A stretch of 7,168 nucleotides of DNA from Clostridium sp. CAG:590. GTDB taxonomy: Bacteria > Bacillota > Clostridia > Lachnospirales > Lachnospiraceae. The notes below the pieces were generated by a model, which searched no databases, had not been told where the DNA came from, and saw only the letters and a program-made list of their open reading frames with translations. The position numbers and the translations under genes are program-made. Within the stretch, counting starts at the first letter, position 1, and every line of letters begins with the position of its first letter. The stretch covers positions 25,171 to 32,338 of the forward strand of contig HF987845.1 in NCBI GenBank assembly GCA_000431135.1. The letters run 5' to 3'. Positions 1-6,252 of the stretch are shown here, piece after piece.

Positions 1-8
1 GTCCTGCA

Positions 9-37
9 TTGACGGGATATTGTAAATGTGATAAAGT
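9..37 (+). promoter_or_regulatory. candidate sigma-A promoter for glnS
   Basis: A TTGACG box at 9-14 matches the -35 consensus in five of six positions. It is followed after 17 nt by TAAAGT at 32-37, a weak -10 with four of six matches. The transcript would start near 44 and leave a leader of about 38 nt before glnS. The window begins only 8 nt upstream, so a promoter or leader regulator further upstream cannot be excluded. Confidence 0.35.
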
Positions 38-81
38 AGTGAATAATTATGGAATAATATTGACGGTAAAGGAGTAAGGGC

Positions 82-1740
82 ATGGAAGACGAAGTAGTAT
101 CAAAGAATTTTATTGAACAGATTATTGACAAAGATTTAGAAGAAGGAAAATATAAAAAAATAGTAACCCGTTTTCCGCCGGAACCAAATGGATATCTGCA
201 TATCGGACATGCAAAATCTATTATCTTGAATTCCGGAATTGCAAAGAAATATAACGGAACATTTAATCTTCGCTTTGATGACACAAATCCAACCAAAGAG
301 AAGTCAGAGTTTGTAGAGTCCATTTTAGAAGATGTGAAGTGGCTTGGTGCGGATTTTGGAGATCATGTATATTATGCATCTGATTACTTTGATGCAATGT
401 ATGAAAGTGCAATTAAGTTGATTAAGAAGGGAAAGGCTTTCGTGTGTGATCTTTCAGCAGATGAGATCCGTGAATACAGGGGTACGCTCAAGGAGCCTGG
501 CAAAGAAAGCCCATATCGTAATCGTAGTATTGAGGAGAATCTGGATTTATTTGAGCGAATGAAAAATGGAGAATTTCCGGATGGATCCAAAGTGTTGCGC
601 GCCAAGATTGACATGGCATCACCGAATATCAACATGAGAGACCCGGTTATTTATCGAATTGCAAGAATGACACATCATAACACAGGAGATAAATGGTGCA
701 TTTATCCGATGTATGATTTTGCACATCCAATCGAAGATGCAGTGGAGGGTGTAACACATTCGTTATGTACGTTGGAATTTGAGGATCACAGACCTTTATA
801 CGATTGGGTTGTGAAAGAATTAGAATTTGAAGAGCCACCAAAACAGATTGAGTTTGCAAAGTTATATCTGCAGAATGTAATTACAGGTAAGCGTTACATC
901 AAGAAGTTAGTAGAGGATGGTGCGGTAGATGGCTGGGATGATCCTAGGCTTGTTTCTATCAGCGCATTGCGCAGAAAAGGTGTTACACCGGAAGCAATCC
1001 GGATGTTTATTGAACTCTCCGGTATTTCAAAGGCGAACTCCGTATCTGACATGGCAATGTTAGAGTATTGCATCCGTGAAGATCTGCGTATGAAAGCAAA
1101 GCGTATGATGGCGGTAATAGACCCGATCAAGTTGATCATTGATAATTATCCGGAAGATCAGACGGAATTGTTAGATGTAGACAATAATCAGGAAAATGAA
1201 GAGTTGGGAGTCCGTCAGGTTTCTTTCAGTAAAGAATTGTATATTGAAAGAGAAGATTTTATGGAAGAACCGCCAAAGAAGTATTTCCGTCTGTTCCCGG
1301 GTAACGAAGTGCGTCTGAAGAATGCTTATTTTGTAAAATGTACTGATTTTGTGAAGGATGAGAATGGAAATGTAACAGAGGTGCATTGCACATATGATCC
1401 GGCAACGCGTTCCGGTTCCGGATTTGAAGGTCGTAAAGTAAAAGGTACGATTCATTGGGTCGATGCTAAGACAGCTGTCGATGCAACGGTTCGCCTATAT
1501 GAGAATCTGATTCAGGAAGGTGATGAGGTTCTGAAGGACGATTATTCCAATCTGAACCCGAATTCTTTGGTTGAAATGCCGAATTGTAAATTAGAGGCAG
1601 CATTTAAGGGAGTACAACCGGGCGAAAGATTCCAGTTTTTACGTCATGGATATTTTTGCGCAGATTCAAAGGATTCTACAGAGGAAAGACCTGTATTTAA
1701 CCGGATTGTATCTTTGAAGAGTTCATATCGTCCGAAATAG
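82..1740 (+). CDS. glnS: glutaminyl-tRNA synthetase (GlnRS)
   Basis: This cytoplasmic class I aminoacyl-tRNA synthetase attaches glutamine to tRNA-Gln using ATP (EC 6.1.1.18). The 552 residues match the usual length of bacterial GlnRS (E. coli about 554). The class I signature PEPNGYLHIGHA puts HIGH at residues 40-43, followed by the NLRFDDTNP block that separates GlnRS and GluRS from other classes. VDGWDDPR and the LEYCIREDL segment are typical of GlnRS rather than GluRS. The catalytic core spans roughly residues 27-335 and the beta-barrel anticodon-binding part roughly 340-535. The KMSKS-loop equivalent reads VITGKRYIKK (266-275): the lysine and arginine are kept, but the usual Met-Ser before them is Thr-Gly. 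The start is fixed by AAAGGAG at 68-74, 7 nt upstream. It is the first gene of a three-gene plus-strand run, and its stop codon lies inside the next gene's ribosome binding site. Confidence 0.97.
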   Translation: MEDEVVSKNFIEQIIDKDLEEGKYKKIVTRFPPEPNGYLHIGHAKSIILNSGIAKKYNGTFNLRFDDTNPTKEKSEFVESILEDVKWLGADFGDHVYYASDYFDAMYESAIKLIKKGKAFVCDLSADEIREYRGTLKEPGKESPYRNRSIEENLDLFERMKNGEFPDGSKVLRAKIDMASPNINMRDPVIYRIARMTHHNTGDKWCIYPMYDFAHPIEDAVEGVTHSLCTLEFEDHRPLYDWVVKELEFEEPPKQIEFAKLYLQNVITGKRYIKKLVEDGAVDGWDDPRLVSISALRRKGVTPEAIRMFIELSGISKANSVSDMAMLEYCIREDLRMKAKRMMAVIDPIKLIIDNYPEDQTELLDVDNNQENEELGVRQVSFSKELYIEREDFMEEPPKKYFRLFPGNEVRLKNAYFVKCTDFVKDENGNVTEVHCTYDPATRSGSGFEGRKVKGTIHWVDAKTAVDATVRLYENLIQEGDEVLKDDYSNLNPNSLVEMPNCKLEAAFKGVQPGERFQFLRHGYFCADSKDSTEERPVFNRIVSLKSSYRPK

Positions 1741-1744
1741 GAGG
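1738..1744 (+). promoter_or_regulatory. ribosome binding site fused to the glnS stop codon
   Basis: TAGGAGG at 1738-1744 contains the glnS stop codon TAG as its first three bases and lies 6 nt before the ATG at 1751. Ribosomes ending on glnS would therefore sit on the initiation signal of the next gene. This suggests translational coupling and fixes the start of the DUF2225 gene. Confidence 0.7.
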
Positions 1745-1750
1745 AAAGTA

Positions 1751-2590
1751 ATGGGGTTATTTTCAGGGCTGGAGGCCTTCGGATTTAAGAACGAAGATTT
1801 GAAGGTATATTCAGATACAAAGGAAAAAGAGAAAGCAGAGCAACAGGCACAGAAGCAGGATGTCAGAGTGAATGAGGAAGATTGTCTTTTTCCCAAAACA
1901 CATAAATGTCCGGTGTGTGATAAAGAATTCAAAAGCCTAGCTGTTCGTGCGGGTAAATTGCGCAGTGTCGGACAGGATGATGATCTGCGGCCGTTGTACA
2001 AAGACATTGATCCGTTAAAGTATGATGCGATTGTATGTCCGCATTGTGGATACGCAGCATTGTCCAGATATTTTAATCATGTTATGCCGGTACAGGGTAA
2101 GAGAATCCGTGCACAAGTAATGTCACAATTTAAAGGTATGGAGTTAAGCAGTGATGTTTTTGATTATGATGAGGCAATCTTACATTATAAGATGGTTTTG
2201 ATGTGTGATGTGATCGGTGGGGTGAAGAATAGCCGGAAAGCATATACCTGTTTAAAACTTGCATGGGTGTTAAGGGGAAAACGTGAAAAAGAAGATCCTA
2301 AAATGACACCGGAGGAGAGTGAACAGCTCCGCATGGAAGAATTAGAATGTATTCAGAATGCATATGAAGGATATCAAATGGCATTTTCAACAGAGGCATT
2401 CCCAATGAGTGGAATGGACGAAATGACCGTGAGTTATCTTATTGCAGAACTTGCGTTTGAATTGGAAAAATATAGAGAATCATTGCAGATGTTATCGAAT
2501 GTGATCACCAATTCGGCTGCATCTTCAAGATTGAAGAATAAAGCGATTGACCTGAAAGAAAGAATACGGGCACAGGTGAAAAAAGGATAA
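1751..2590 (+). CDS. DUF2225 family protein (zinc-ribbon plus helical C-terminus)
   Basis: The 279-residue protein belongs to DUF2225, a family common in Clostridia and other Firmicutes whose biochemical function is unknown to me. Two cysteine pairs, CPVC at residues 53-56 and CPHC at 96-99, form a likely four-cysteine zinc ribbon. Between and after them lie the blocks that identify the family: FKSLAVRAGKLR, DDDLRP, IDPLKYDAIVCPHCGYAA. Residues about 22-40 are highly charged and helix-prone. Residues about 140-279 look all-helical, with paired helices (for example FDYDEAILHYKMVL and IAELAFELEKYRESLQML) like TPR repeats, so a protein-binding scaffold is a reasonable inference. There is no signal peptide or membrane segment, so it should be cytoplasmic. 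It sits 10 nt after glnS and 20 nt before the next gene, in what is probably one operon. The position beside glnS does not by itself imply a role in translation. Confidence 0.9.
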   Translation: MGLFSGLEAFGFKNEDLKVYSDTKEKEKAEQQAQKQDVRVNEEDCLFPKTHKCPVCDKEFKSLAVRAGKLRSVGQDDDLRPLYKDIDPLKYDAIVCPHCGYAALSRYFNHVMPVQGKRIRAQVMSQFKGMELSSDVFDYDEAILHYKMVLMCDVIGGVKNSRKAYTCLKLAWVLRGKREKEDPKMTPEESEQLRMEELECIQNAYEGYQMAFSTEAFPMSGMDEMTVSYLIAELAFELEKYRESLQMLSNVITNSAASSRLKNKAIDLKERIRAQVKKG

Positions 2591-2610
2591 AACTAGTTAG
2601 GAGAGTAAGC

Positions 2611-3288
2611 GTGAATAAAGCAACACAAGCGGATACAAAACATATATATGTTTTGTTAAGCCGTACCCATACAACACCTGCAAGATTGATCCGGTTGTTC
2701 ACAAAGGAGCCGTATTCCCATGCATCGATTGCGTTGGATTTAGAATTAGTTCATTTATATAGTTTTGCAAGGAAACATATACATAATCCGTTTGATTGCG
2801 GATTTATTGAAGAAGATATTGAGTCAGGAATATTTGGTCTTGATAAGAATATATACTGTAGTGTGTATGAGATTCCGGTCACGGAAGAACAATATCAGAT
2901 CATTCAGGATGAGATCAATTTGTTTAAAAAGAACAAAGATATCTATCAATATAATTATACGGGATTGGTAGGGGTTATGCTTGGAAAGAACGTTACTGAC
3001 GGGAAGCATTTCTTTTGCTCACAGTTTGTATCGCACATTATCTATAAAAGTGGCATACATCTTTTCAGTAAATCAAATGGTTTGATACGACCGTATGATT
3101 TTCATATCAGATTGAAACATCAGAGAATATATAAGGGTAGACTGGCAGATTATCGTGAATATCTGCGGCAATCCGGGCGAAGGGTGAGTGCCGGATTGAA
3201 CAATACGGAAAAAATACCACAGGCTATGTTAAAAGCTGCTGTCCGATGGAATGTAAGTTTGCATTCCATCGGACAGCAGCTTTTGTAA
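2611..3288 (+). CDS. permuted NlpC/P60-like (YiiX/YycO-type) papain-fold protein
   Basis: The gene encodes 225 residues starting at GTG, with TAGGAG at 2598-2603 placed 7 nt upstream. The order of motifs fits the circularly permuted NlpC/P60 group. A histidine block comes first, PYSHASIALD with His37, then a central region, then the cysteine block FFCSQFVSHII with Cys136 as likely nucleophile. Known members hydrolyse or transfer amide, ester or peptide bonds. The substrate here cannot be told. No signal peptide or transmembrane segment is visible, so unlike secreted NlpC/P60 wall hydrolases it probably acts in the cytoplasm. Residues 208-225 are encoded by a perfect inverted repeat that looks like a transcription terminator, so this tail is unlikely to be part of the conserved fold. 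It is the third and last gene of the plus-strand run. The catalytic assignment is inferred from motifs alone. Confidence 0.82.
   Translation: MNKATQADTKHIYVLLSRTHTTPARLIRLFTKEPYSHASIALDLELVHLYSFARKHIHNPFDCGFIEEDIESGIFGLDKNIYCSVYEIPVTEEQYQIIQDEINLFKKNKDIYQYNYTGLVGVMLGKNVTDGKHFFCSQFVSHIIYKSGIHLFSKSNGLIRPYDFHIRLKHQRIYKGRLADYREYLRQSGRRVSAGLNNTEKIPQAMLKAAVRWNVSLHSIGQQLL
3231..3284. terminator. bidirectional intrinsic terminator, perfect 23-bp stem, inside a CDS
   Basis: Positions 3231-3253 and 3262-3284 are perfect reverse complements (23 bp) around an 8-nt loop, TAAGTTTG. The left arm begins with AAAA and the right arm ends with TTTT, so either strand gives a GC-containing stem ending in a short U tract. 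It sits between the convergent units: 7 nt beyond the minus-strand stop codon at 3292-3294, and wholly inside the last 18 codons of the plus-strand gene. The U tracts are short and are themselves paired with the A tracts, so efficiency cannot be judged by eye. The length and symmetry of the stem make a chance origin very unlikely. Confidence 0.85.
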
Positions 3289-3291
3289 GTA

Positions 3292-4020
3292 TTACAGATC
3301 TGTGTCCGGTGTAATGACACTATGTGTTTTTAGAATGCTTCTTGGAAGAGCATCTTTGGCATTTTTCCACGGTTCATTCTGATATCGGTAATCAAATTTA
3401 TTTATAAACCATTCAATATCTTCCTGCATGCGTTCCATATTTGAAAAATATACATTTTTGATATCACACCGGAAGTTGTTTAGTGTATCTTTGGAAAGAT
3501 ACCGGGCAGCACGATCATAGAGCAGGGCAAAATGATAAGTACAAAATCCATTAGAAGATTGGATTTTCTGTGAAAAGGTGCTGTCTTTTTTATACAAATG
3601 AAAAATGGTATCTACATAACGGTCAAAGGTCTGTTCCACACGTTTACAGATAAAACAGTTGTGCGACAGGTTTGTGATGTAAGTCCCAACGCCGGAAGAC
3701 TCTGATTTCTTCTTAAAAAAAGAAGACTCGGATGTGGAACCTTCGGTTAGTTTTTGCAGATCTTTTGTAACTTTTGCCATATGTGTACTTAATATAAGAG
3801 CCAGTCCTAAGCGGTTCTTTTCCAGATATAATCTCTGGATGTGCTGCTCACAGAATCCGAGTTCGTCTGTCATGGCACGGTTGTCATCTTCCATATAACT
3901 TGGACCGAGTGTGTATTCAATGGCATTTTGTTCTAATTCTTTTTTCATTTTACATAGTGGACATTCGCAGTTGCTCTCAAAGGCATCTGTTACCGGAATG
4001 GTATATAATTGTTCTTTCAT
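3292..4020 (-). CDS. DUF6062-like protein with duplicated CxxC...CxxH module
   Basis: This 242-residue protein resembles a Clostridia family that I recall as DUF6062. Its function is unknown, and the family name should be confirmed. It contains the same cysteine/histidine pattern twice: CPLC at 20-23 with GFCEQH ending in Cys57 and His60, then CFIC at 122-125 with GFCTYH ending in Cys160 and His163. Each half could bind one zinc ion. Conserved-looking stretches include YTLGPSYMEDDNR, NRLGLAL and FHLYKKD. Residues about 93-112 are rich in Ser and Lys and look like a flexible linker between the halves. No signal peptide or membrane segment is seen. The ATG at 4020 has AAGGAGA (complement of 4026-4032) 5 nt upstream. 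It is the second gene of a minus-strand unit, 57 nt after the PHP phosphatase gene with no terminator between them, and its 3' end faces the shared hairpin at 3231-3284. Confidence 0.8.
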   Translation of the reverse strand: MKEQLYTIPVTDAFESNCECPLCKMKKELEQNAIEYTLGPSYMEDDNRAMTDELGFCEQHIQRLYLEKNRLGLALILSTHMAKVTKDLQKLTEGSTSESSFFKKKSESSGVGTYITNLSHNCFICKRVEQTFDRYVDTIFHLYKKDSTFSQKIQSSNGFCTYHFALLYDRAARYLSKDTLNNFRCDIKNVYFSNMERMQEDIEWFINKFDYRYQNEPWKNAKDALPRSILKTHSVITPDTDL

Positions 4021-4077
4021 TTAAATCTCCTTTTTGACATGTGTAAATAAATGTTTCAACAGCACATATATAAATGT

Positions 4078-4899
4078 TCAATCCAGTGGCAGAAATTCAG
4101 GCTTACGGTTTTTGAATACGGTGTAATAGTGGAATCCGGTTTCTTTTAACAGGTCTTGTGCAATATCAAAGCCAAAGCCGATATCTTCTTTTTGATGCGC
4201 ATCGCTGCCAACGGTGATAATCTCGCCACCGAGGGATCGATACAATTTGAGGGCCTCAATATGTGGATGAGGATAGCCGATCTTACGGATGCCGGCGGTA
4301 TTGATCTCGATACCTTTCCCGCGCTCAATGAGTTCCTTGAGAAGCACTTCGAAAATGTCTCTGTAATCTTCAAAATCATATACGAATGAAGGATCCGGAC
4401 AGTACCGGACGGCATAATCCAAATGTCCGTAAATATCAAATCCATCTGTTAATTGGACGTTATCTGCTTCTGATTGGAAATATTCCCTGTAAGCCTCAAT
4501 GTTTGTTTTGCCTGCATAATATTCCGGATAATAAGGATCCCCGTTGTCAAGTGATGTTAAATGGGAAGAACCAATAATAAAATCAAATGGATATTGCCTG
4601 GATAGTTCCGTGATTTTAGAGGCGGTCTCCGGGCAGATTCCTTGTTCCACACCGATGCGGACATCAATCATACTGCGGTATTGTTCCCGTAACTGTTGAA
4701 TCTTCGTAATATAATTTTTAAAATCTAACTGAAAATCCATATCCGGTGCAGAAGGGTGAATCGGGAAATCCTGGTCGTGATGATCGGTAAAATATACATA
4801 GGAAAATCCTTTTTGAATAGCAGTTTCAATGATAGATTCCATCTGTTCGGAAGAATCAGAGGAAAAACAGGAATGAACATGCATATCAGTGGTTATCAT
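4078..4899 (-). CDS. hisK: histidinol-phosphatase, PHP family (HisJ/HisK type)
   Basis: The likely reaction is removal of phosphate from L-histidinol phosphate, the next-to-last step of histidine synthesis (EC 3.1.3.15), in the cytoplasm. The 273-residue protein has the full set of PHP metal-site motifs: DMHVH with His7 and His9, TDHHD with Asp39 and His40, GVEQGI with Glu85, GSSHL with His113, GHLDY with His159 and GSDAH with Asp233 and His235. This fits a trinuclear metal centre, and the length fits HisJ/HisK. The ATG at 4899 has GAAGG-type ribosome binding sequence (complement of 4909-4915) 9 nt upstream. It is the first gene of the minus-strand unit with the cysteine-rich protein. No other his gene lies in the window, so it stands apart from a his operon here, as PHP-type phosphatases often do. 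PHP phosphatases of this shape can act on other phosphoesters, so the substrate is likely rather than certain. Confidence 0.9.
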   Translation of the reverse strand: MITTDMHVHSCFSSDSSEQMESIIETAIQKGFSYVYFTDHHDQDFPIHPSAPDMDFQLDFKNYITKIQQLREQYRSMIDVRIGVEQGICPETASKITELSRQYPFDFIIGSSHLTSLDNGDPYYPEYYAGKTNIEAYREYFQSEADNVQLTDGFDIYGHLDYAVRYCPDPSFVYDFEDYRDIFEVLLKELIERGKGIEINTAGIRKIGYPHPHIEALKLYRSLGGEIITVGSDAHQKEDIGFGFDIAQDLLKETGFHYYTVFKNRKPEFLPLD

Positions 4900-4940
4900 A
4901 ATGAAGTACCTTCTTTCTGTAAAATCGCTTAGATGACTTT

Positions 4941-4969
4941 ATTTTATCATAGGATCAACACATCGTCTA
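4941..4969 (-). promoter_or_regulatory. candidate promoter for the hisK unit
   Basis: On the minus strand TAGACG (complement of 4964-4969, four of six matches to the -35 consensus) is followed after 17 nt by TAAAAT (complement of 4941-4946, five of six to the -10). Transcription would start near 4934 and give a leader of about 35 nt before the hisK ATG at 4899. An overlapping TATGAT hexamer (complement of 4946-4951) lacks a good -35. The promoter is modest and is proposed from consensus and position only. Confidence 0.4.
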
Positions 4970-5055
4970 TACAGGAATGGAATGGTCGGGGATGAATGGT
5001 TTTTGTATAAAATGTGTCTATTTGGTAAATTTCGTAATAAAAAAGATTTTACTAC

Positions 5056-5084
5056 TTGAAATTTTATTATAAAAAAGGTATTAT
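5056..5084 (+). promoter_or_regulatory. strong sigma-A promoter for gap
   Basis: TTGAAA at 5056-5061 and TATTAT at 5079-5084 are separated by exactly 17 nt, and each matches consensus in five of six positions. The surroundings are strongly AT-rich (5001-5083), as expected for a highly expressed housekeeping promoter. The predicted start is near 5091, giving a leader of about 64 nt. It is the best promoter-like sequence in the 255-nt divergent region 4900-5154, which contains no gene. Confidence 0.65.
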
Positions 5085-5093
5085 AAGGGCATG

Positions 5094-5117
5094 GGTCAAC
5101 TGGATATACAGGCGACC
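5094..5117 (+). other. possible small hairpin at the 5' end of the gap mRNA
   Basis: GGTC (5094-5097) pairs with GACC (5114-5117), and CTG (5100-5102) pairs with CAG (5109-5111). They are separated by a two-by-two internal loop and closed by a GATATA loop. It would form within a few bases of the predicted transcript start. Such 5' stems can protect mRNA from decay. The pairing is only seven base pairs and may be accidental. Confidence 0.25.
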
Positions 5118-5154
5118 ACAATTAATAATTCAAAACTTTAGGAGGAATTTATTC

Positions 5155-6192
5155 ATGGCAGTAAAAGTTGCAATCAATGGATTTGGACGTATTGGACGTC
5201 TTGCATTCAGACAGATGTTCGGAGCAGAAGGGTATGATGTAGTTGCTATCAACGATTTAACAAAGCCTTCAATGCTTGCAGATCTTCTCAAGTATGATAC
5301 AGCACAGGGTGGATACTGTGGTAAGATTGGTGAGAACCTTCATACAGTAGAGGCTGATGATGAGGCAAACACAATCACAGTTGATGGTAAGACTCTTACA
5401 ATTTACAAAGAGGCAGATGCTAACAATCTTCCTTGGGGCGAGATCGGTGTTGATGTAGTTCTTGAGTGTACAGGTTTCTATTGCTCAAAGGATAAGTCAA
5501 TGGCTCATATTAATGCAGGTGCTAAGAAAGTTGTTATCTCAGCTCCAGCTGGTAATGATCTTAAGACTATTGTATTCTCAGTTAACCAGGATACATTAAC
5601 AGCAGATGATCAGATTATTTCTGCAGCTTCTTGTACAACTAACTGTCTTGCACCAATGGCTAAGGCATTGAATGACTATGCTCCAATTCAGTCAGGTATC
5701 ATGTCTACTATTCATGCATATACAGGTGATCAGATGATCCTTGATGGACCACACAGAAAAGGTGATTTAAGAAGAGCAAGAGCAGGTGCTGCTAATATCG
5801 TTCCTAACTCAACAGGTGCTGCTAAGGCAATCGGCTTAGTTATCCCAGAGTTGAATGGTAAGTTAATCGGATCTGCACAGAGAGTTCCAGTTCCAACAGG
5901 TTCTACAACAATCTTAACTGCAGTAGTTAAGGGTGCTGATGTAACAGTTGACGGAATCAATGCTGCAATGAAGGCTGCTGCTTCTGAGTCATTCGGTTAC
6001 AATACAGATCCTATCGTATCTTCAGATGTTATCGGTATGAGATTTGGTTCATTGTTTGATTCAACTCAGACAATGGTATCTAAGATCGCTGATGATTTAT
6101 ATGAGGTTCAGGTAGTTTCTTGGTATGATAACGAGAACTCATATACAAGCCAGATGGTTCGTACAATTAAGTACTTCGCTGAATTAGCATAA
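5155..6192 (+). CDS. gap: glyceraldehyde-3-phosphate dehydrogenase, NAD-type
   Basis: This glycolytic enzyme oxidises and phosphorylates glyceraldehyde 3-phosphate to 1,3-bisphosphoglycerate with NAD+ (EC 1.2.1.12). It is 345 residues long, close to the usual 330-345. The N-terminal Rossmann motif INGFGRIGR covers residues 7-15, and Asp34 in AINDLT is the residue that favours NAD over NADP. The catalytic motif SCTTNC has Cys160, with His187 in STIHAYTGDQ as the partner base. WYDNENSYTSQM near the C-terminus is also diagnostic. The start at 5155 is chosen because the Rossmann fold begins directly there and AGGAGG at 5140-5145 lies 9 nt upstream. The open frame upstream runs through the promoter and should not be translated. 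None of its 11 proline codons is CCG, unlike glnS, which fits selection for high expression. It has its own promoter and terminator, and pgk follows 93 nt downstream. Confidence 0.98.
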   Translation: MAVKVAINGFGRIGRLAFRQMFGAEGYDVVAINDLTKPSMLADLLKYDTAQGGYCGKIGENLHTVEADDEANTITVDGKTLTIYKEADANNLPWGEIGVDVVLECTGFYCSKDKSMAHINAGAKKVVISAPAGNDLKTIVFSVNQDTLTADDQIISAASCTTNCLAPMAKALNDYAPIQSGIMSTIHAYTGDQMILDGPHRKGDLRRARAGAANIVPNSTGAAKAIGLVIPELNGKLIGSAQRVPVPTGSTTILTAVVKGADVTVDGINAAMKAAASESFGYNTDPIVSSDVIGMRFGSLFDSTQTMVSKIADDLYEVQVVSWYDNENSYTSQMVRTIKYFAELA

Positions 6193-6217
6193 TTCGGTTG
6201 AATTTTTAATTGACCTT

Positions 6218-6252
6218 AAGGGTCCGGTCTTCGTGGACCGGGCTCTTTTTTT
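6218..6252 (+). terminator. intrinsic terminator between gap and pgk
   Basis: Bases 6218-6229 pair with 6236-6247 to form a 12-bp stem, including two G-U pairs, around a TTCGTG loop. It is followed directly by a run of seven T (6246-6252), the first two of which are in the stem. It starts 25 nt after the gap stop codon. No convincing promoter follows before pgk, so it probably acts as a partial terminator that lets a fraction of transcripts continue. Confidence 0.85.

Noticed and set aside
8..66. Direct repeat ATTGACGG at 8-15 and 59-66 before glnS
   Set aside because: It is only eight bases and seen twice, with no third copy or dyad. The first overlaps the proposed -35 box, and the second lies just ahead of the ribosome binding site. 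Chance is the simplest reading.
1..81. T-box leader controlling glnS
   Set aside because: The visible leader has no T-box consensus and no terminator/antiterminator pair. Sequence upstream of the window could still hold one, but nothing here supports it.
4021..4077. Small gene or terminator between hisK and the cysteine-motif gene
   Set aside because: Only 57 nt, AT-rich, with no stem plus T run and no open frame with a start signal. It holds just the ribosome binding site of the downstream gene.
4146..4445. 99-codon minus-strand open frame overlapping hisK in another frame
   Set aside because: hisK is strongly supported by conserved motifs in its own frame. The overlapping frame has no recognisable domain or ribosome binding site and is a shadow.
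5056..5154. In-frame upstream extension of gap from a TTG at 5056, adding 33 residues
   Set aside because: The TTG is part of the -35 box, the segment covers the promoter and leader, it has no ribosome binding site, and the GAPDH fold begins at 5155 behind a strong AGGAGG.
5730..5960. 76-codon open frame antisense to gap
   Set aside because: It follows from the strongly biased codon use of gap on the other strand, with no ribosome binding site or recognisable product.
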